A stretch of DNA of 64,000 nt from Geothrix sp. (GCF_020622065.1 NZ_JAHRYQ010000001.1:1612001-1676000); one strand, 5' to 3'. Numbered from the stretch's first letter, positions 50,644-58,858 are shown. Numbers and translations: made by a program. Notes: generated by a model not told the origin, from the sequence alone.

Positions 50644-51255
50644 ATGAGCAAGGCCGCTCCCCTAGACATGCCCCGTTGGGAATGGCGATCCTTCGCTCCG
50701 TCCTTCGACACATTCCGACGGGACCACCCTGAGTTGTTGGTCTCGCCAACGGTCACTTCGCAGGATGTCTGCCTCCTGTGCCGGATGAGCATGCACGATG
50801 TCCAGATCCAGCAGGGCGCGGTGCGGCTCAAGTGGCGCAAGGAAACGGGACCCGGCGGCTTGGAACTGTGGGATCCGGTCCTCTCCGCCGCCTTTCCCTG
50901 CCCGGCAGCGGTGGTGGCACGACTCTTCGAGGCCTGGGGCCTCCCGACCCCGAAGCTGGACCGATCCGAGTACACCCAAGAGCAGTTCCTGGAAACCGTC
51001 CGACAGCACACCCCCGAGGTCCGTGCCGTCAGCATCTTGAAGCAATCCGAAATGTTTCAACTGGATGGCGTCAGCGGCGAATTCGACCGATTGACAATCC
51101 GCCACGCCAGGGTCGAGTGCCTTTCCGTGGAGCACGAAGATCCTGGCCTGACCCTCCAGGTCATCGCCCGCCTGGGACTCCGAGCGCGAGGCAACACCAG
51201 TTACCCGCAGGGACTCAAAGACGCCCTGCGAATCCACCCCATCCCCAGACACTGA
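50644..51255 (+). CDS. Divergent CYTH-like protein (cytoplasmic)
   Basis: 203 residues, no signal peptide. The strand pattern resembles the CYTH-like superfamily: RWEWRSFAPSF, SQDVCLLCRMSMHDVQIQQGAVRLKWRKE, LELWDPVLSAAFP, SILKQSEMFQLDGVSGEFDRL, and RVECLSVEHEDPGLTLQVIARLGL. It is clearly collinear with the product at 55505 (matching EFR-x-F, Y-T-x-F, a charged strand before the basic K-W-R-K turn, and an NT-x-YP/L ending). The classical ExExK is absent, so it may bind rather than hydrolyse phosphates. It stands between the porin and the canonical CYTH gene. Confidence 0.62.
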   Translation: MSKAAPLDMPRWEWRSFAPSFDTFRRDHPELLVSPTVTSQDVCLLCRMSMHDVQIQQGAVRLKWRKETGPGGLELWDPVLSAAFPCPAAVVARLFEAWGLPTPKLDRSEYTQEQFLETVRQHTPEVRAVSILKQSEMFQLDGVSGEFDRLTIRHARVECLSVEHEDPGLTLQVIARLGLRARGNTSYPQGLKDALRIHPIPRH

Positions 51256-51269
51256 ATCGGAGCCTCGAC

Positions 51270-51743
51270 ATGGCCAAGGAAATCGAACGGAAGTACCTCG
51301 TCAACCTCGCCGCCTGGAAACCCCAGGGCGAAGGCACGCATTTCAAGCAGGGCTACCTGAACTCGCAGAAGGAGCGGGTTGTGCGCGTGCGCATCGAGGG
51401 GACGAAGGCCAAACTCACCATCAAGGGCATCACCACGGGCGTCACCCGCGCCGAGTTCGAGTACCTGATCCCCGGGGAGGATGCCGCGATCCTCCTGGAC
51501 AACCTCTGCGAGCAGCCGCTCATCGACAAGCACCGCCACAAGGAAGTACACGGGGGAAAGACCTGGGAGATTGATGTCTTCCATGGCGAAAACGAAGGCC
51601 TGGTGGTGGCCGAGGTGGAGCTGGCCTCCGAAGGCGAGAAGATCATGCTGCCGGACTGGGTCGGCCAGGAGGTATCCAGTGATCCGCGCTACTTCAACTC
51701 CAACCTCCTGAAGCACCCCTTCAAGAACTGGACCAAGGCCTAA
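51270..51743 (+). CDS. CYTH-domain protein (triphosphate tunnel family)
   Basis: 157 residues, cytoplasmic, one complete CYTH domain. It begins with the hallmark EIERKYLVN (residues 4-12), then FKQGYLNSQKERVVRVRIEGTKAKLTIKG, RAEFEYLIPGEDAAILLDNL, IDKHRHKEVHGGKTWEIDVFHGENEGLVVAEVEL, and the closing DPRYFNSNLLKHPF. Characterised relatives (for example the short bacterial TTM proteins) hydrolyse inorganic triphosphate or make cAMP. Triphosphatase is the likelier activity given size and context. GGAG upstream of ATG 51270; 14 nt after the divergent CYTH gene. Confidence 0.93.
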   Translation: MAKEIERKYLVNLAAWKPQGEGTHFKQGYLNSQKERVVRVRIEGTKAKLTIKGITTGVTRAEFEYLIPGEDAAILLDNLCEQPLIDKHRHKEVHGGKTWEIDVFHGENEGLVVAEVELASEGEKIMLPDWVGQEVSSDPRYFNSNLLKHPFKNWTKA

Positions 51744-51753
51744 TCCCTCTCCC

Positions 51754-51778
51754 GCGGGCCACCCCATCGGTGGCCCGC
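51754..51778 (+). repeat. Intercistronic hairpin before the DASS gene
   Basis: Perfect 10-bp stem GCGGGCCACC / GGTGGCCCGC with loop CCATC. No T-run follows. Confidence 0.65.
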
Positions 51779-51794
51779 ACTTTCAGGTTCCGGC

Positions 51795-53360
51795 ATGAAT
51801 TCCGAAGCACGACCCGCCAACGCCTCGCCCACCCTCCAGGAGCTCCTGGACATGGAGAAGATGACACTCTCCTCGAAGGTGAGGGAGGCGCAGAGCCCCA
51901 CCGAACAGTGGATGCGCTACCTGGGATTCCCGGGCGGCATCCTGCTGTTCCTCCTCATCTACTACCTGCCCGCCGGCGCCGGCCTGAGCGCGTCGGCCCA
52001 ATCCGGCGCGGCCTGCTTCATGCTCGCCCTGGTCTGGTGGGTGACTGAACCCTTCCCGACCTATGTCACCTCTCTCGTCCTGATGTTCCTGCTGCTGGTG
52101 ACGCGCACCTCGAACGCCAAAGCCATCATGGATGTCCTGGGGATGGAGGTGATTTGGCTGAACCTGCTGGCTTTCATCCTGAGTTCCATGCTGGTGAAGA
52201 CCCGCCTGGCCAAGCGCATGGCCCTGTGGCTGGTGCTGCGCTTCGGCCACAAGGCCAGCTGGGCCCTGCTGGCCTTCGTCGTCCTGCAGCTGGCCCTCGC
52301 GCCGCTCATCCCCGCCACGGCCGCCCGGTGCGTGATGACCCTGCCCCTCATGATCGTGGTCGCCACCATCTATGGCTCCACGGAAGCCACGCCGAACGCC
52401 TTTGGCAAGAACATCATGCTGCTCAACCTGGCCTGCATTTCGGTGCTCTCGTCCATCACCATGACCGGCAGCTCGGCCAACCTCATCGCAGTGGGTCTCA
52501 TCCAGAACATGGGCGGGCACCGGGTCTACTACATGGACTGGATGCGTCTGGGCGCGCCGGTGGCCATCGTCACCATGCTGCTCATGTGGATCCTCGGGCA
52601 GAAGCTCCTCTTCCGCATCCGGCCCGAAGACCAGGTTCCCCAGGTGGAGGGCGGGCTTGATCTGGTCCGGGAGCAGTACCGGGCCATGGGCCCCCTGAGC
52701 TTCCAGGAGAAGAAGGCCATCGCCATCTTCAGCATGGTGTTGTTCCTATGGATGACCGACATCTTCCACATGCGATGGTTTGGCGTGGAGATCAGCGCGC
52801 CCTTCGCCGCACTGCTGGGGGCGGTGATCGTGCTCTTCCCCCGTTGGGGCATCCTGTCCTGGGCCGAGGCGGACATTCCGTGGCACCTGTTGATCTTCAG
52901 CGCGGGCGCCTACGCGGGCGGCCTGGCCCTGGATGACACGGGGGCAGCCGAGTGGGGCGTCCGGATGCTCTTCGGGGGGATGAACCTCCAGGGGGTGCCC
53001 TTCGGGATCACCTACACCGTGGTGATCTCCGTGATGATGTACAGCCACCTGCTCACCACCTCGAAGACCGTCCGTACCCTCATCATGATTCCGATCATCA
53101 TCACCCTGGCCAAGGCCCTGGGCTGGAATCCGCTGTCGCTGGCCCTTCCTGCCGCCCTCTGCATCGACTGGGTGGTGGGCCTGCCCATCAGCGGCAAGCC
53201 GAATGTGATCCTCTTCTCCACCAACCAGTTCACGGTTTCGGACAATTTCAAGTACGGCATGCTCACCTGCACCCTAGGAGTGCTGATCCTGGTGATCTCC
53301 GGGGCCACCTGGTTCCACTGGCTGGGCATCACGCCCGCGTTCTGGGCGGTGGCACCATGA
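51795..53360 (+). CDS. DASS-family (SLC13-type) anion:Na+ symporter
   Basis: 521 residues with about 12 transmembrane segments. Family-typical stretches are WWVTEPFPTYVTSLVLMFLL, IWLNLLAFILSSMLVKT, MTLPLMIVVATIYGS, TMTGSSANLIAVG (the SNT-like substrate/sodium hairpin) and the second-half WHLLIFSAGAYAGGLAL with LPISGKPNVILFSTNQF. DASS proteins carry dicarboxylates, sulfate or phosphate. The N-terminal 45 residues are cytoplasmic and charged. In this context phosphate or an organic anion is plausible but not shown. The stop overlaps the next ATG (ATGA), indicating coupling with the membrane-anchored protein. Confidence 0.88.
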   Translation: MNSEARPANASPTLQELLDMEKMTLSSKVREAQSPTEQWMRYLGFPGGILLFLLIYYLPAGAGLSASAQSGAACFMLALVWWVTEPFPTYVTSLVLMFLLLVTRTSNAKAIMDVLGMEVIWLNLLAFILSSMLVKTRLAKRMALWLVLRFGHKASWALLAFVVLQLALAPLIPATAARCVMTLPLMIVVATIYGSTEATPNAFGKNIMLLNLACISVLSSITMTGSSANLIAVGLIQNMGGHRVYYMDWMRLGAPVAIVTMLLMWILGQKLLFRIRPEDQVPQVEGGLDLVREQYRAMGPLSFQEKKAIAIFSMVLFLWMTDIFHMRWFGVEISAPFAALLGAVIVLFPRWGILSWAEADIPWHLLIFSAGAYAGGLALDDTGAAEWGVRMLFGGMNLQGVPFGITYTVVISVMMYSHLLTTSKTVRTLIMIPIIITLAKALGWNPLSLALPAALCIDWVVGLPISGKPNVILFSTNQFTVSDNFKYGMLTCTLGVLILVISGATWFHWLGITPAFWAVAP

Positions 53361-54073
53361 GGATCCTTCGGCTTCTTCCCTTCCTGGCGCCCTGCCTGCT
53401 GATGGCCACGGACATCCAGTCCTATGTGGTGCGGCTCCACGCCGACGAACAGGGGACTGGCCAGGCCACGGCCACGGTGGTCCTCACGGGCGCAATGCCC
53501 GGCACGCTCAGCCTGCCGCTCGGCTTTCCCTCCCCTGAGAATCCGCGGCTGGTGGAAGCGCCAGCCGGCGTGGGCCTGGAATGCGGGCCGCGAAACGGCA
53601 TGACCACCCTCCGGTTCCACCTGCCCGAGGGCATCCCGGACACGGCCACCCTGCGCGTCGCCTTCGAGGTGAAGCGGGCCATCCAGGAGGTTCAGCTGGG
53701 GCCGGGCGAGCGGACCACCCTCCCGGCAAACAGCCGCCTCTTCCGGCATGCCTTCGTGAACTCCCAGGAAACCGCCATCGGGAGCTACCGGTTCGAATTT
53801 CTCTTCCCGGAGGACATGATGGCCCAGGCCATCCGCGAGCAACTGCCGAAACTGAAGAAGGCAGAAGTCGGCCCCCGGGTGCTGCTCACCCAGCTGGACG
53901 GGCATCAGGCCGCCATCTTGCAGTTCACGGGCCTTCGTCAGGGCGATGACACCTCCATGGTCGTGGAGGTGGTGCCAAGGCGCCGGTCCTTCGGCTGGCT
54001 GATCGCCGGCATCGTTCTCGCGGGGCTCTACCTCGTCCACTTCAAAGATCTCGTGTCCAGGAAGCGGTCCTAG
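53357..54073 (+). CDS. Membrane-anchored beta-rich protein of unknown function
   Basis: 238 residues. A signal peptide (LRLLPFLAPCLLMATD) and a single C-terminal transmembrane helix (SFGWLIAGIVLAGLYLVHF, about 212-230) with basic flanks (RRR before, SRKRS at the end) place the body outside and the short tail in the cytoplasm. The external part is beta-strand-rich (ATATVVLTGAMPGTLSLPLG, TTLRFHLPEGIPDTATLRVAFEV) followed by AQAIREQLPKLKKAEVG. No known domain was recognised. The ATG lies inside the DASS stop codon, so it may be an accessory subunit of that transporter. Confidence 0.75.
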   Translation: MRILRLLPFLAPCLLMATDIQSYVVRLHADEQGTGQATATVVLTGAMPGTLSLPLGFPSPENPRLVEAPAGVGLECGPRNGMTTLRFHLPEGIPDTATLRVAFEVKRAIQEVQLGPGERTTLPANSRLFRHAFVNSQETAIGSYRFEFLFPEDMMAQAIREQLPKLKKAEVGPRVLLTQLDGHQAAILQFTGLRQGDDTSMVVEVVPRRRSFGWLIAGIVLAGLYLVHFKDLVSRKRS

Positions 54074-54131
54074 CCCGATCCCCACAACCGCGATCAACCC
54101 GCAGCCGGCCCCGGCCGCCTTGGAGCGTCAT

Positions 54132-55421
54132 TTGTTCCCACCCCAGTTCACCCCTTTCCTCCTCACCGTCGCCATCAGTTCGCTGATCGGCATCGGCCTG
54201 CGCGAATACTACGAGCAGGAAGGAAAGCGGGACACCTTCGGGACGGTCAGGACCTTCATCTTCCTCGGGCTGCTGGGTCACATGCTCTACCGGATCCCGG
54301 TCATCGGCCCCTACGCCTTCCTGGTGGGCATGGTGGTGGTGGGCCCCTTCCTCCTGATCTACTACAACCACAAGGTCAGCCAGCAGAAAAGTCCTGGTCT
54401 CATCGGCGTGCTCATCGCCCTCCTCACCTACAGCGTGGGCCCGGTGGTGATCCACGAGCCGCACTGGTACCTCGTCGCCTTCGCTGTCACCATTCTCTTC
54501 GTGCTGCATTCCAAGGGCCGCATCCGGCAGTTCACGGACCGGCTGGAAACTGGCGAAGTCGTGACCGCCTGCAAATTCCTGGCGATCGCCGGCGTCATCC
54601 TGCCCCTGATCCCGGCGGTACCGCCCACGGATGGCCTGGGCGGAAAGATCTTTGCCGTGCTTCCCGTCGGACCGCATCAGATCTGGATGGCCGTGGTGGT
54701 GACCACCGCCATCTCCTACTTCGGCTATGTGTTGCAGACCTACCTCTACCCCAAGAAGGGCCTGCTGCTGACGGGCCTGATCGGGGGGCTCTATTCCAGC
54801 ACCATGACGGTCCTGGTGATCTCCAAGAAGACCCGTGCCCACGGCCACCAGGCCCGGGAGGCCGCCGCGGCCATCATGCTGTCCACCCCCACGATGTACC
54901 TCCGCATCCTCTTCCTGGTTGCAGCCTTCATGCCCCTGGGTGCCATCCAGCTCGTGCCGCCCTTCCTGATCTTCTCCCTCATGGCCGGTGCCTATGCCTG
55001 GTGGCTGCGCCGTGGCGGAGCCCCCGCCACCGATCCAACTGAGGGTGACGAGGTCGTGGAAGTCAAGGAGCGCAACCCGCTTGAGCTGAACGCCGCACTG
55101 CTGTTCGCCCTCATGTTCGTCACCGTGTCCCTGGTCACCAAGTTCGTTCTGCTGCGCTTCCAGGAGCTGGGGCTCCGGATGCTCTCCTTCCTCGTGGGCG
55201 CTTCCGACATCGTCCCCTTCATCGTGTCAGTCCTGCAGGGGAACCTCGGCATCGGCACGCACCAGATCCTCCAGGCCATCGTCATCGCCACCGCCTCGAA
55301 CAATGTGATGAAGACCGCCTACACCTTCGCCTTCGGTCACCGCCAGACCGCCCGCCTCACGGCGCTCGGCATGGCGGGGATCGTCGGCCTCTCCTTCCTC
55401 TACGCCGCCGTTGCCTTCTAG
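54132..55421 (+). CDS. MgtC/DUF4010-type membrane protein (copy 1)
   Basis: 429 residues with about 12 hydrophobic segments. The N-terminus has the MgtC/SapB-like pattern FLLTVAISSLIGIGLREYYEQ...TFGTVRTFIFLGLLG, and the rest follows the DUF4010 pattern: GRIRQFTDRLETGEVVTACKFLAIAGVILPLIP, GLLLTGLIGGLYSSTMTVLVISKK and DIVPFIVSVLQGNLGIGTHQILQAIVIATASNN. TTG 54132 is chosen because GGAG precedes it and the frame then aligns from residue 1 with copy 2 (MFPPQFTPFLL versus MLPPQVAPFLL). Function is unknown; MgtC relatives affect Mg2+ and phosphate homeostasis and ATP synthase. Confidence 0.85.
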   Translation: MFPPQFTPFLLTVAISSLIGIGLREYYEQEGKRDTFGTVRTFIFLGLLGHMLYRIPVIGPYAFLVGMVVVGPFLLIYYNHKVSQQKSPGLIGVLIALLTYSVGPVVIHEPHWYLVAFAVTILFVLHSKGRIRQFTDRLETGEVVTACKFLAIAGVILPLIPAVPPTDGLGGKIFAVLPVGPHQIWMAVVVTTAISYFGYVLQTYLYPKKGLLLTGLIGGLYSSTMTVLVISKKTRAHGHQAREAAAAIMLSTPTMYLRILFLVAAFMPLGAIQLVPPFLIFSLMAGAYAWWLRRGGAPATDPTEGDEVVEVKERNPLELNAALLFALMFVTVSLVTKFVLLRFQELGLRMLSFLVGASDIVPFIVSVLQGNLGIGTHQILQAIVIATASNNVMKTAYTFAFGHRQTARLTALGMAGIVGLSFLYAAVAF

Positions 55422-55439
55422 GCCCGGCGGCATCTTCCC

Positions 55440-55484
55440 GCCCCTGCCCCCAGGGGCACCCGCCCTGGATGGATCTCCCATCCA
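55440..55484 (+). repeat. Two adjacent small hairpins between DUF4010 copy 1 and the next gene
   Basis: GCCCCTG / CAGGGGC (55440-55446 with 55451-55457) and TGGATGG / CCATCCA (55466-55472 with 55478-55484), both perfect 7-bp stems without T-runs. Confidence 0.5.
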
Positions 55485-55504
55485 CCCCTCACTGGAGCAA
55501 CCCC

Positions 55505-56143
55505 ATGTCCGATGTGTTTGCCAAGAACACTGCCACTTCCGCCGAAGACGCCCTGAAGGTGATTCCCCGCGCCGAGTTCCGGGTCTTCGGGCCTGGCATC
55601 ATCGAGTTCGTGAAGGAAAAGATGTGGAACGGCAAGACCGTCCTCTTCCAGGCCCGCCGCATGCCGAAGGAGACCTACTTCCTGAGCGCGAAGACGAACG
55701 ACGCCAATGTGAAGGTGCGCGACGGCCTGCTGGACATCAAGACCAAGGTGGGCGAGACCCCCGAAGGCTATGAGATCTTCCAGCCCCGCGGGAAGTTCCA
55801 GTTCCCCGTGAAGAAAGAAGATCTGGCCACCATCCTGTCCCACCTCAAGGTCGAGATGGTCCTGGACAAGGAGGTCTACACCATCGATGAATTCATCGCG
55901 ATGGCCCGCAAGCACCCCGACCTGGTTCCCGTGGCAGTCGAGAAGATGCGCTACGGATTCACCATTGACGGCATCATCTGCGAGTACGCCCAGGTCTGGT
56001 TCAACGGCGCCATGGTGGAATCCGCCTGCGCGGAGAGCGAGAACTACGATGGGATGCGCCAGGTGATCGAGGGCCTCGGCATCTGTGCCATGCCGAACAC
56101 CAACTACCTGAAGGCGGCCAAGCGCGTCATGGGCATGGAATAG
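55505..56143 (+). CDS. CYTH-like protein, paralog of the 50644 product
   Basis: 212 residues, no signal peptide. It shares the layout of the gene at 50644: RAEFRVFGPGIIEFV, KETYFLSAKTNDANVKVRDGLLDIKTKV, GYEIFQPRGKFQFPVKKEDL, YTIDEFIAMARKHPDLVPVAVEKMRYGFTIDGIICEYAQVWF, ESACAESENYDGMRQVIEGLGI and TNYLKAAKRVMG. Strands VKVRDGLLDIKTK and EKMRYGFTIDGIICEYAQV suit the CYTH beta-tunnel, with several inward Lys/Arg/Glu candidates, although ExExK is not conserved. GGAG before ATG 55505. It sits between the two DUF4010 copies. A phosphate-ligand role is inferred from fold and neighbours. Confidence 0.65.
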   Translation: MSDVFAKNTATSAEDALKVIPRAEFRVFGPGIIEFVKEKMWNGKTVLFQARRMPKETYFLSAKTNDANVKVRDGLLDIKTKVGETPEGYEIFQPRGKFQFPVKKEDLATILSHLKVEMVLDKEVYTIDEFIAMARKHPDLVPVAVEKMRYGFTIDGIICEYAQVWFNGAMVESACAESENYDGMRQVIEGLGICAMPNTNYLKAAKRVMGME

Positions 56144-56166
56144 CTTCACCCCACCTCCATGCCCCA

Positions 56167-56200
56167 CCCCGGGGCGGCTTCGGGGGGAGCCGCTCCGGGG
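56167..56200 (+). repeat. Intercistronic hairpin before DUF4010 copy 2
   Basis: CCCCGGGGCGGCT pairs with AGCCGCTCCGGGG (13 bp with one G-U) around an 8-nt loop. No T-run follows. Confidence 0.65.
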
Positions 56201-56263
56201 CCTGCATAGGGACCCTTCCCCGACGCTTGCCCCTTCCTCCTGTTCCACCGTCCCGGAGTCCCC

Positions 56264-57598
56264 ATGCTTCCACCCCAGGTGGCGCCCTTCCTGCTGACCC
56301 TCGCCATCAGCACCCTGATCGGCATCGGTCTGCGGGACTACTACGAGAGCGAAAAGAAGTTCGACACCTTCGGCACAGTTCGGACCTTCGTCTTCCTCGG
56401 CATGCTGGGCTTCATGCTCTACCAGATCCCCGGGGTCGGCCAGATCGCGTTCCTGCTGGGCATGGCCGCGGTGGTCCCCTTCCTGCTGGTCTACTACAGC
56501 AACAAGGTGCACCAGAAAAAGAGCCCCGGGCTCATCGGTGTGCTCATCGCCCTGCTCACCTACACCACAGGGCCCGTGGCACTCCACCAGCCCCACTGGT
56601 TCCTGGTGCTCTTCGGCGTCTCGATCCTGTTCATCCTCCATTCGAAAGGGCGGATCCGCCAATTCACCGACCGGCTGGAGACGGGCGAGGTGGTCACCGC
56701 CTGCAAGTTCCTCGCAATCGCCGGAGTGGTGCTGCCGCTGATCCCGAGCCTGCCGCCGACTTCCGGGGCCATGGGCCAGATCTTCACAGTGCTGCCCGTG
56801 ACCCCCCGGCAGATCTGGATGGCCGTGGTGATCACCACGACCATCTCCTACCTGGGCTATGTGCTCCAGACCTACCTCGTCCCCCGCAAGGGCATGCTGC
56901 TGACGGGCCTGATCGGCGGGGTCTACTCCAGCACGGTGGCCGTGCTGGTGCTGGCCAAGAAATCCAAGCGCCACCCCGGGCACGACCAGGAGGCCGCCGC
57001 AGCGATCCTGCTGGCGGTCTGCATGATGTACCTGCGCCTCCTGGTGCTGGTCTCCATCTTCCGCATCAGCTCAGCCCTCCAGGTGGGACCGGCGCTGCTG
57101 GTGCTTGCGGGCCTGGCCGCCGGGTACGCCTTCTGGATCCGCCGAGACCAGTCAGCGGCAGCGGTCACCCCCATTCCCGAGGCGATGCCCGTGGAAGCTC
57201 CTGGCGAAGGCCCCACACCCGCCGAGGGTGAGGAGCCGGCCCTGCACAAGAACCCCCTGGAGATCAATTCGGCCCTCTTCTTCGCCGTCATGTTCGTGGC
57301 GGTCTCGCTGGCCACGAAGTACACCCTGCTCTACTACAAGGGCATGGGCCTGCGCATGCTGTCCTTCCTGGTGGGCTGTTCCGACATCACGCCTTTCGTG
57401 GTCTCGGTCCTGCAGGGCAACCTGGGCATCGGCACTTCTCAGATCCTGCAGGCCATCATCATCGCCAGCGCCAGCAACAACCTGCTGAAGGTGGCCTATA
57501 CCTACATGTTCGGAACACGGCACACCGCCAACCTGGCGGCCATGGGGATGATCCCCCTGGCGGTACTCTCGATCCTGTATTCCGTCTTCTTCCTGTGA
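56264..57598 (+). CDS. MgtC/DUF4010-type membrane protein (copy 2)
   Basis: 444 residues, a close paralog of the product at 54132 over its full length: FLLTLAISTLIGIGLRDYYE, FGTVRTFVFLGMLGFMLYQIPG, GRIRQFTDRLETGEVVTACKFLAIAGVVLPLIP, GMLLTGLIGGVYSSTVAVLVLAKK and DITPFVVSVLQGNLGIGTSQILQAIIIASASNN. A variable acidic/proline loop (VEAPGEGPTPAEGEEP) replaces the shorter one of copy 1. GGAG before ATG 56264. The two copies are separated only by the CYTH-like gene, suggesting duplication and possibly hetero-oligomers or two ion specificities. Function unknown. Confidence 0.85.
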   Translation: MLPPQVAPFLLTLAISTLIGIGLRDYYESEKKFDTFGTVRTFVFLGMLGFMLYQIPGVGQIAFLLGMAAVVPFLLVYYSNKVHQKKSPGLIGVLIALLTYTTGPVALHQPHWFLVLFGVSILFILHSKGRIRQFTDRLETGEVVTACKFLAIAGVVLPLIPSLPPTSGAMGQIFTVLPVTPRQIWMAVVITTTISYLGYVLQTYLVPRKGMLLTGLIGGVYSSTVAVLVLAKKSKRHPGHDQEAAAAILLAVCMMYLRLLVLVSIFRISSALQVGPALLVLAGLAAGYAFWIRRDQSAAAVTPIPEAMPVEAPGEGPTPAEGEEPALHKNPLEINSALFFAVMFVAVSLATKYTLLYYKGMGLRMLSFLVGCSDITPFVVSVLQGNLGIGTSQILQAIIIASASNNLLKVAYTYMFGTRHTANLAAMGMIPLAVLSILYSVFFL

Positions 57599-57610
57599 CG
57601 CCGCGACCCC

Positions 57611-58684
57611 ATGCCCGACAGAGATGCCATGCCCCACCTCATGCGCCTGATTGTGTTCATGCTGTTGGCGATGGGGGTGGCGCGGGGTGCCGTCCCCACC
57701 TTCCGTGTGCTCGCCAAGGGGAGGACACCTTCCTTCGCGAAGGAAGGCCCCCGGCGTCAGGATCTCAGCGGCGCCGTCTGCGTGGATGGAAAGGCCTACC
57801 TGGCCTACGACGGAGGGCTCAACTCGGAGCACCCGGAGATCCGGGTGGCCAACCTGGACCGCCTGGAGGAAGCGGGCGTCGTCCTGCCCCGAGTGGTGCA
57901 GCAGAAGGACCTGGAGGGCATCACCTTCCAGACGGGCCAGTTCTATGTGCTCTCCAGCCAGGCCCAGGCGGACGAAGACACCGAGTCCTACCGCTTGCTG
58001 ACCTCCTTCACCCTGGATCCCACCCGGAGGTTCGTCCACCAGGAACGCGCCACCGTCATCCGCGACTTGCTGCTGGAAGGCCTCAAGAGCCTCCCCGACG
58101 AGCATTGGTACTCGAGGGTGGCCGCCACCTTCGGCGTAAGGGGCGGACTCAACACCGAGGGCCTCTCCTGGGTTCCGGAGCAGCCGGAGACCCTGGTGAT
58201 CGGCCTGAGGTCGCCACTGTATGGCCCCGCTTTCGGAGACCCCACCTTCGGCAAGGCCTTCGCCCTGAACCACGGCAAGGCCCTCCTGGCCTTCGTCTCG
58301 AAGCCGTTCTCGGATCGGCCCGGGGTGCGGATGCAGCCGATCGACCTGGATGGCCACGGCATCCGGGACATTCAATATGTGCCTGCCCTGGGTGCCTACC
58401 TGGTGATCGGCGGACCCGTGGACAAGGCCGCAGGCTACTCCCTCTGGCTGTGCTCGCTGAAGGGGAAGACGGAGCGCATCTGGTTTCCTGAATTCGAAGG
58501 GCTGTGCCGCCCCGAAGCCGTTATGCCTGTTCCTGGGACGAACGAGGTCTACCTCTTCAGCGAAGAAGGAGGTGCCCTCTGCGAGGCACCCGCCTACACC
58601 TACCTCCGCCTGGCCTTCTCCGTCGGCGAACCCCCAAGACCCCTCTCATCCCATGAGTCAGGGCAAACGGGCACCCCCCGATAG
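57611..58684 (+). CDS. Exported DUF3616-type (phytase-like propeller) protein
   Basis: 357 residues. A signal peptide (LMRLIVFMLLAMGVARGAV) follows one of three possible starts (57611, 57629, 57641); none has a strong ribosome-binding site, so the start is uncertain. The body matches DUF3616 wording: LSGAVCVDGKAYLAYDG, KDLEGITFQTGQFYVLSSQAQAD, GGLNTEGLSWVPEQPETLVIGLRSPLYG, GIRDIQYVPALGAYLVIGGP and CRPEAVMPVPGTNEVYLFSEEGG. Such proteins form a beta-propeller related to esterase-like phytases. Activity on phosphate esters is possible, not demonstrated. It is 12 nt after DUF4010 copy 2, the last likely gene of run B. Confidence 0.8.
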   Translation: MPDRDAMPHLMRLIVFMLLAMGVARGAVPTFRVLAKGRTPSFAKEGPRRQDLSGAVCVDGKAYLAYDGGLNSEHPEIRVANLDRLEEAGVVLPRVVQQKDLEGITFQTGQFYVLSSQAQADEDTESYRLLTSFTLDPTRRFVHQERATVIRDLLLEGLKSLPDEHWYSRVAATFGVRGGLNTEGLSWVPEQPETLVIGLRSPLYGPAFGDPTFGKAFALNHGKALLAFVSKPFSDRPGVRMQPIDLDGHGIRDIQYVPALGAYLVIGGPVDKAAGYSLWLCSLKGKTERIWFPEFEGLCRPEAVMPVPGTNEVYLFSEEGGALCEAPAYTYLRLAFSVGEPPRPLSSHESGQTGTPR

Positions 58685-58858
58685 TGCGACGAACGACCCT
58701 TCATCCAACCGGAGACATGGCCCCCGATTCACTGGATCATGTCTCCCATGGATAAGCCGGCGGATCACTCCAATCACCCCCAGAATCCCGCTTCATCCGG
58801 GAAAGTGCACTCGGATGACGAAACCGGACCGCCTGAAGCGGGTTCGCGCAGCCTTCGC

